From Pseudomonadota bacterium (GTDB lineage: Bacteria > Pseudomonadota > Alphaproteobacteria > Rhizobiales > Xanthobacteraceae): DNA of 8,291 bases. The notes under the pieces are model-generated. The model did not search any database, was not told the DNA's origin, and saw nothing but the letters and a program-made list of their open reading frames with translations. Positions within the stretch are counted from its first letter, which is position 1, and every line of letters begins with the position of its first letter. Of this stretch, positions 7,071 to 8,291 are shown in pieces. The translations under genes were made by a program, and so were the position numbers. The stretch spans positions 1 through 8,291 of the forward strand of contig JAEWBL010000141.1 of NCBI GenBank assembly GCA_023391175.1, given 5' to 3'.

Positions 7071-7634
7071 ATGTCCAGCGATGCCCGCCCGATCCGGGTG
7101 GTGGGAATTTCCGGCAGCCTGCGCAAGGGCTCGTACAACACGATGGCGCTGAAGGCGGCCATGGAGCTTGCCCCCGAGGGCATGACCATTGAGGCCGCCG
7201 AGATCGGCGATCTGCCGCACTACAACGACGACGTGCGCCTCGCCGGCTATCCCGCCGAGGTGGAGCGTTTCCGCGCCCAGCTTGCGGCGGCGGACGCGAT
7301 CCTGTTCGTGACGCCGGAGTACAATTACTCCATCCCCGGCGTGCTGAAGAACGCCATCGACTGGGCCTCGCGCCCGCCGAGCCAGCCGTTCGATAACAAG
7401 CCCGTCGCCATCATGGGCGCCAGCATGGGCGTGCTCGGCACCGCGCGGGCGCAGTACCAACTGCGCCAGATGCTGGTGTTCCTGAACGCCTTCCCGCTGA
7501 ACAAGCCGGAAGTGATGATCGGCGCCGCCCAGACCAAGTTCGACGCCTCGGGCGCCCTCACCGACGAGGCGACCGCGGACTTCATCCGCCAGCTCCTCAC
7601 CGCGCTCGCCGCTTGGACCGAGCGACTGCGCTGA
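7071..7634 (+). CDS. NAD(P)H-dependent FMN reductase, ChrR-like quinone reductase
   Basis: The predicted protein has 187 residues with a flavodoxin-like fold, typical of soluble two-electron quinone/chromate/azo reductases of the ChrR (YieF) group. The FMN phosphate loop is GSLRKGSYN (15-23). The flavin-contact motif PEYNYSIPGVLKNAIDW (82-98) is nearly ideal for the family, followed by SRP and by GASMG (116-120). AAGGAG at 7058-7063 lies seven bases before the ATG, and only 29 bases separate it from the YciI gene, so the two are probably co-transcribed. In this setting the likely job is reducing a hydroxybenzoquinone back to hydroxyquinol, the substrate of the dioxygenase at the left of the window, or protecting cells from quinone redox cycling. 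Supplying reduced flavin to an unseen monooxygenase is an alternative. Confidence 0.9.
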   Translation: MSSDARPIRVVGISGSLRKGSYNTMALKAAMELAPEGMTIEAAEIGDLPHYNDDVRLAGYPAEVERFRAQLAAADAILFVTPEYNYSIPGVLKNAIDWASRPPSQPFDNKPVAIMGASMGVLGTARAQYQLRQMLVFLNAFPLNKPEVMIGAAQTKFDASGALTDEATADFIRQLLTALAAWTERLR

Positions 7635-7663
7635 CCGGCCCTTGATCGGCCACCCCTGAAACA

Positions 7664-7702
7664 GCAGCGGCGAGAGGCATGGCCCCTCGCCGCTGCATTT
7701 TT
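7664..7702. terminator. Intrinsic terminator between converging genes
   Basis: GCAGCGGCGAG (7664-7674) pairs perfectly with CTCGCCGCTGC (7686-7696). After one A-C mismatch the stem continues with GGC/GCC around an ATG loop. TTTTT follows at 7698-7702 on the + strand, making a strong terminator for the seven-gene + operon. Read from the - strand the stem is followed only by TGTTT, so termination of pcaF here is plausible but weaker. Confidence 0.88.
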
Positions 7703-7723
7703 GTGTCTACCTGAAAGGGGCGA

Positions 7724-8291
7724 TCACACCCGCTCCAGCGCCACCGCGATGCCCTGGCCGACGCCGATGCACATGGTGCTCAAAGAGCGCCGGCCACCGG
7801 TGAGCGACAGTTCAAGCGCCGCCGTGCCAGTGATACGTGCGCCGGACATGCCCAGCGGATGGCCGAGGGCGATGGCCCCGCCATTGGGGTTCACCCGCGC
7901 GTCGTCGTCTGCGATGCCGAGATCGCGCAGGGTGGCGAGGCCCTGGGAGGCGAAGGCCTCGTTCAGCTCGATCACGTCGAAATCGGCCGGGGTGAGGCCG
8001 AGGCGCGCCATGAGCTTCTTGGAGGCCGGCGCCGGGCCGATGCCCATGATGCGCGGCGGCACACCGGCCGCTGCTCCGCCCAGCACGCGGGCGATGGGGG
8101 TAAGGCCGTATTTCGCGGCCGTCTCCGCATCGGCGAGGATCAGTGCCGCGGCGCCGTCATTGACGCCCGAGGCGTTGCCGGCGGTCACCGTGCCGCCCTT
8201 GCGGAACGGGGTGGGGAGCTTCGCCAGCGCCTCGATGGTGGTGGCGCGCGGATGCTCGTCGCGCTCCACGATCACCGGCTCGCCCTTGCGC
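7724..8291 (-). CDS. pcaF: 3-oxoadipyl-CoA thiolase PcaF, C-terminal part (5' end outside window)
   Basis: This enzyme cleaves 3-oxoadipyl-CoA with CoA to succinyl-CoA and acetyl-CoA, the last step of the 3-oxoadipate pathway. The frame runs off the right edge, opening with RKGEP; about 188 residues are visible of an expected 400. The first apparent start, a GTG at 8275, is internal. Visible hallmarks are [22 protein letters not shown], the catalytic His of GHPLGMSG (codon 7859-7861) and the catalytic Cys of TMCIGVGQG (codon 7769-7771). [37 protein letters not shown] and the [15 protein letters not shown] ending match PcaF more closely than general acetyl-CoA acetyltransferases, though a close paralogue cannot be excluded. 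It converges on the + operon and completes the catabolic route begun by the ring-cleavage dioxygenase. Confidence 0.88.
   Translation of the reverse strand, partial: RKGEPVIVERDEHPRATTIEALAKLPTPFRKGGTVTAGNASGVNDGAAALILADAETAAKYGLTPIARVLGGAAAGVPPRIMGIGPAPASKKLMARLGLTPADFDVIELNEAFASQGLATLRDLGIADDDARVNPNGGAIALGHPLGMSGARITGTAALELSLTGGRRSLSTMCIGVGQGIAVALERV

Noticed and set aside
1..8291. CRISPR arrays, tRNA or rRNA genes, insertion sequences or phage genes
   Set aside because: No spaced repeats, RNA gene signatures, transposase motifs or terminal inverted repeats were seen on reading either strand.

Overview
The window is GC-rich, densely coded DNA with strong G/C bias at third codon positions. 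Gene overlaps of 4-8 bases and AAGGAG-type ribosome sites fit an alphaproteobacterium. Protein style suggests Hyphomicrobiales, perhaps the Xanthobacteraceae, but that placement is an impression and not a measured result.

Layout. Seven genes lie head to tail on the + strand from base 2 to 7634, and one gene faces them from the right edge. In order: the 3' part of an intradiol ring-cleavage dioxygenase, best read as hydroxyquinol 1,2-dioxygenase (2-661); an FAD-linked oxidase of the D-lactate dehydrogenase/GlcD type (715-2139); a complete CUT2 (ribose-type) ABC importer made of a double ATPase (2136-3686), two different permeases (3679-4641, 4638-5612) and a periplasmic binding protein (5663-6649); a YciI-type small protein (6754-7041); and an NAD(P)H-dependent FMN/quinone reductase (7071-7634). 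A strong hairpin terminator (7664-7702) follows. Converging on it is the 3' part of pcaF, 3-oxoadipyl-CoA thiolase (7724-8291, - strand). No stretch of 300 bases lacks a gene.

How the genes fit together. The ring-cleavage enzyme and PcaF bracket the lower hydroxyquinol route: hydroxyquinol to maleylacetate, 3-oxoadipate, 3-oxoadipyl-CoA, then succinyl-CoA plus acetyl-CoA. The YciI protein and the flavin reductase resemble the pair that precedes ring cleavage in 2,4,5-T degradation, where TftG removes chloride to give hydroxybenzoquinone and a reductase regenerates hydroxyquinol. Maleylacetate reductase and any upstream hydroxylase are not visible and may lie left of base 1.

The most notable point is a sugar-type CUT2 importer embedded in an aromatic ring-cleavage operon. 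Its binding protein carries Asn where ribose-type relatives have Asp in the GFDGT motif, so the cargo may not be an ordinary pentose. A second unusual element is a pair of stem-loops between the binding-protein gene and the YciI gene that can also pair with each other in a mutually exclusive way.
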